A stretch of 6,720 nucleotides of DNA from Verrucomicrobiota bacterium (GTDB taxonomy: Bacteria; Verrucomicrobiota; Verrucomicrobiia; Limisphaerales; UBA1096). Of the stretch, positions 6,505 to 6,720 are shown piece by piece. The translations under genes were made by a program, and so were the position numbers. The stretch spans positions 1-6,720 of the forward strand of contig QOAX01000014.1 in assembly GCA_003972865.1 (NCBI GenBank), given 5' to 3'. The stretch's first letter is position 1, and the number at the start of each line of letters is the position of its first letter. A model generated the notes under the pieces. The model saw only the letters and a list, made by a program, of their open reading frames with translations, did no database searches and was not told where the DNA came from.

Positions 6505-6519
6505 TGATGGAACACTATT
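6497..6519. repeat. perfect hairpin formed by the repeat core
   Basis: AATAGTGTT (6497-6505) and AACACTATT (6511-6519) are perfect reverse complements around a 5-nt loop, GATGG. The left arm is the conserved core of the 25-nt repeat; the right arm is that core inverted. No T-tract follows on either strand, so it does not look like a normal terminator. Short stem, small loop and recurrence of the same core fit a REP-like or transposase-recognised hairpin, which is inference. Confidence 0.65.
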
Positions 6520-6546
6520 GAGAAGTTAAAATGGTCAGCGCAGTTG

Positions 6547-6572
6547 GGATAGTGTTACTTTGAACACTCTCC
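6547..6572. repeat. second REP-like hairpin
   Basis: GGATAGTGTT (6547-6556) pairs with AACACTCTCC (6563-6572) at nine of ten positions; the mismatch is T6550 against C6569. The loop is six nt (ACTTTG). The stem again contains the AGTGTT core of the 25-nt repeat, so it belongs to the same repeat family as the hairpin at 6497-6519. Confidence 0.6.
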
Positions 6573-6576
6573 AATA

Positions 6577-6623
6577 CCTTATTTTTTACTGTATGGGGTA
6601 CCCCATAGCTATTAAAAATAAGG
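6577..6623. repeat. 47-nt near-palindrome with a perfect 16-bp centre
   Basis: The centre TATGGGGTACCCCATA (6592-6607) is a perfect palindrome. It is flanked by CCTTATTTTT (6577-6586) and AAAAATAAGG (6614-6623), which are exact reverse complements, leaving unpaired 5-nt and 6-nt gaps between arms and centre. It lies about 40 nt before a possible reading frame at 6662. It could be an operator for a dimeric regulator, a bidirectional terminator-like structure, or an element end; the sequence alone does not decide. Confidence 0.65.
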
Positions 6624-6661
6624 TTTGTGTGTTTGGGTGTTTGTGAGATTTGGAATCTAAT

Positions 6662-6720
6662 ATGGAACAACGCGGAATATCGTATTTGATCACCGAGTTA
6701 AAGATCATGGGTTTTAGTGA
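6662..6720 (+). CDS. possible start of a gene running off the window
   Basis: From ATG at 6662 the frame reads MEQRGISYLITELKIMGFS and remains open to the edge; the upstream in-frame stop is TGA at 6644-6646. There is no clear ribosome binding site, and 19 residues are too few to recognise a family. The complementary strand is also open across this stretch (stop at 6587-6589), so the call is weak. Confidence 0.25.
   Translation, partial: MEQRGISYLITELKIMGFS

Noticed and set aside
6445..6519. Integron attC site after a gene cassette
   Set aside because: The direct-repeat layout is cassette-like, but the GTTRRRY and RYYYAAC core sites with an attC-type fold could not be found.

Overview
The window most likely comes from a bacterium of the PVC group (Verrucomicrobiota, Planctomycetota or Lentisphaerota). 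The main evidence is an adjacent pair of secreted proteins, DUF1549/DUF1553 (PSCyt2/PSD1) followed by DUF1501, which is a hallmark of those phyla. Genes at 766-5719 are GC-rich with mostly G/C third positions, while the last kilobase is strikingly AT-rich. The phylum is an inference from protein families; there is no marker gene.

Layout: (1) The left edge may hold the last codons of an upstream plus-strand gene. A minus-strand gene at 56-538 follows, encoding a small four-helix membrane protein with a good ribosome binding site and a GC-rich hairpin in its leader. (2) A divergent intergenic region (539-765) separates it from three plus-strand genes that look like an operon (766-5719): an 850-residue secreted DUF1549-LamG-DUF1553 protein, a Tat-exported DUF1501 protein overlapping it by 4 bp, and a cytoplasmic aldolase/deaminase of the DapA/NAL superfamily. 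The last belongs to a subgroup that I associate with hydroxyproline catabolism (1-pyrroline-4-hydroxy-2-carboxylate deaminase-like). (3) From 5720 the composition falls abruptly to AT-rich, with no gene until 6244.

The right end (6100-6720) is the part least explained by ordinary genes. A 66-residue DUF4177-type gene (6244-6444) lies between two arrays of a 25-nt repeat in the same orientation; a 60-nt block of the arrays is 56/60 identical between copies. The repeat core recurs as hairpins (6497-6519, 6547-6572). These are followed by a 47-nt near-palindrome with a perfect 16-bp centre (6577-6623) and the possible start of another reading frame at the edge. This looks like a REP-like or mobile-element-derived repeat region, but no transposase is visible here.

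Functional picture (inference): the two exported proteins probably act together at or outside the cytoplasmic membrane on an unknown substrate, and the third gene may process a product inside the cell. No pathway partners are in view to confirm a substrate.
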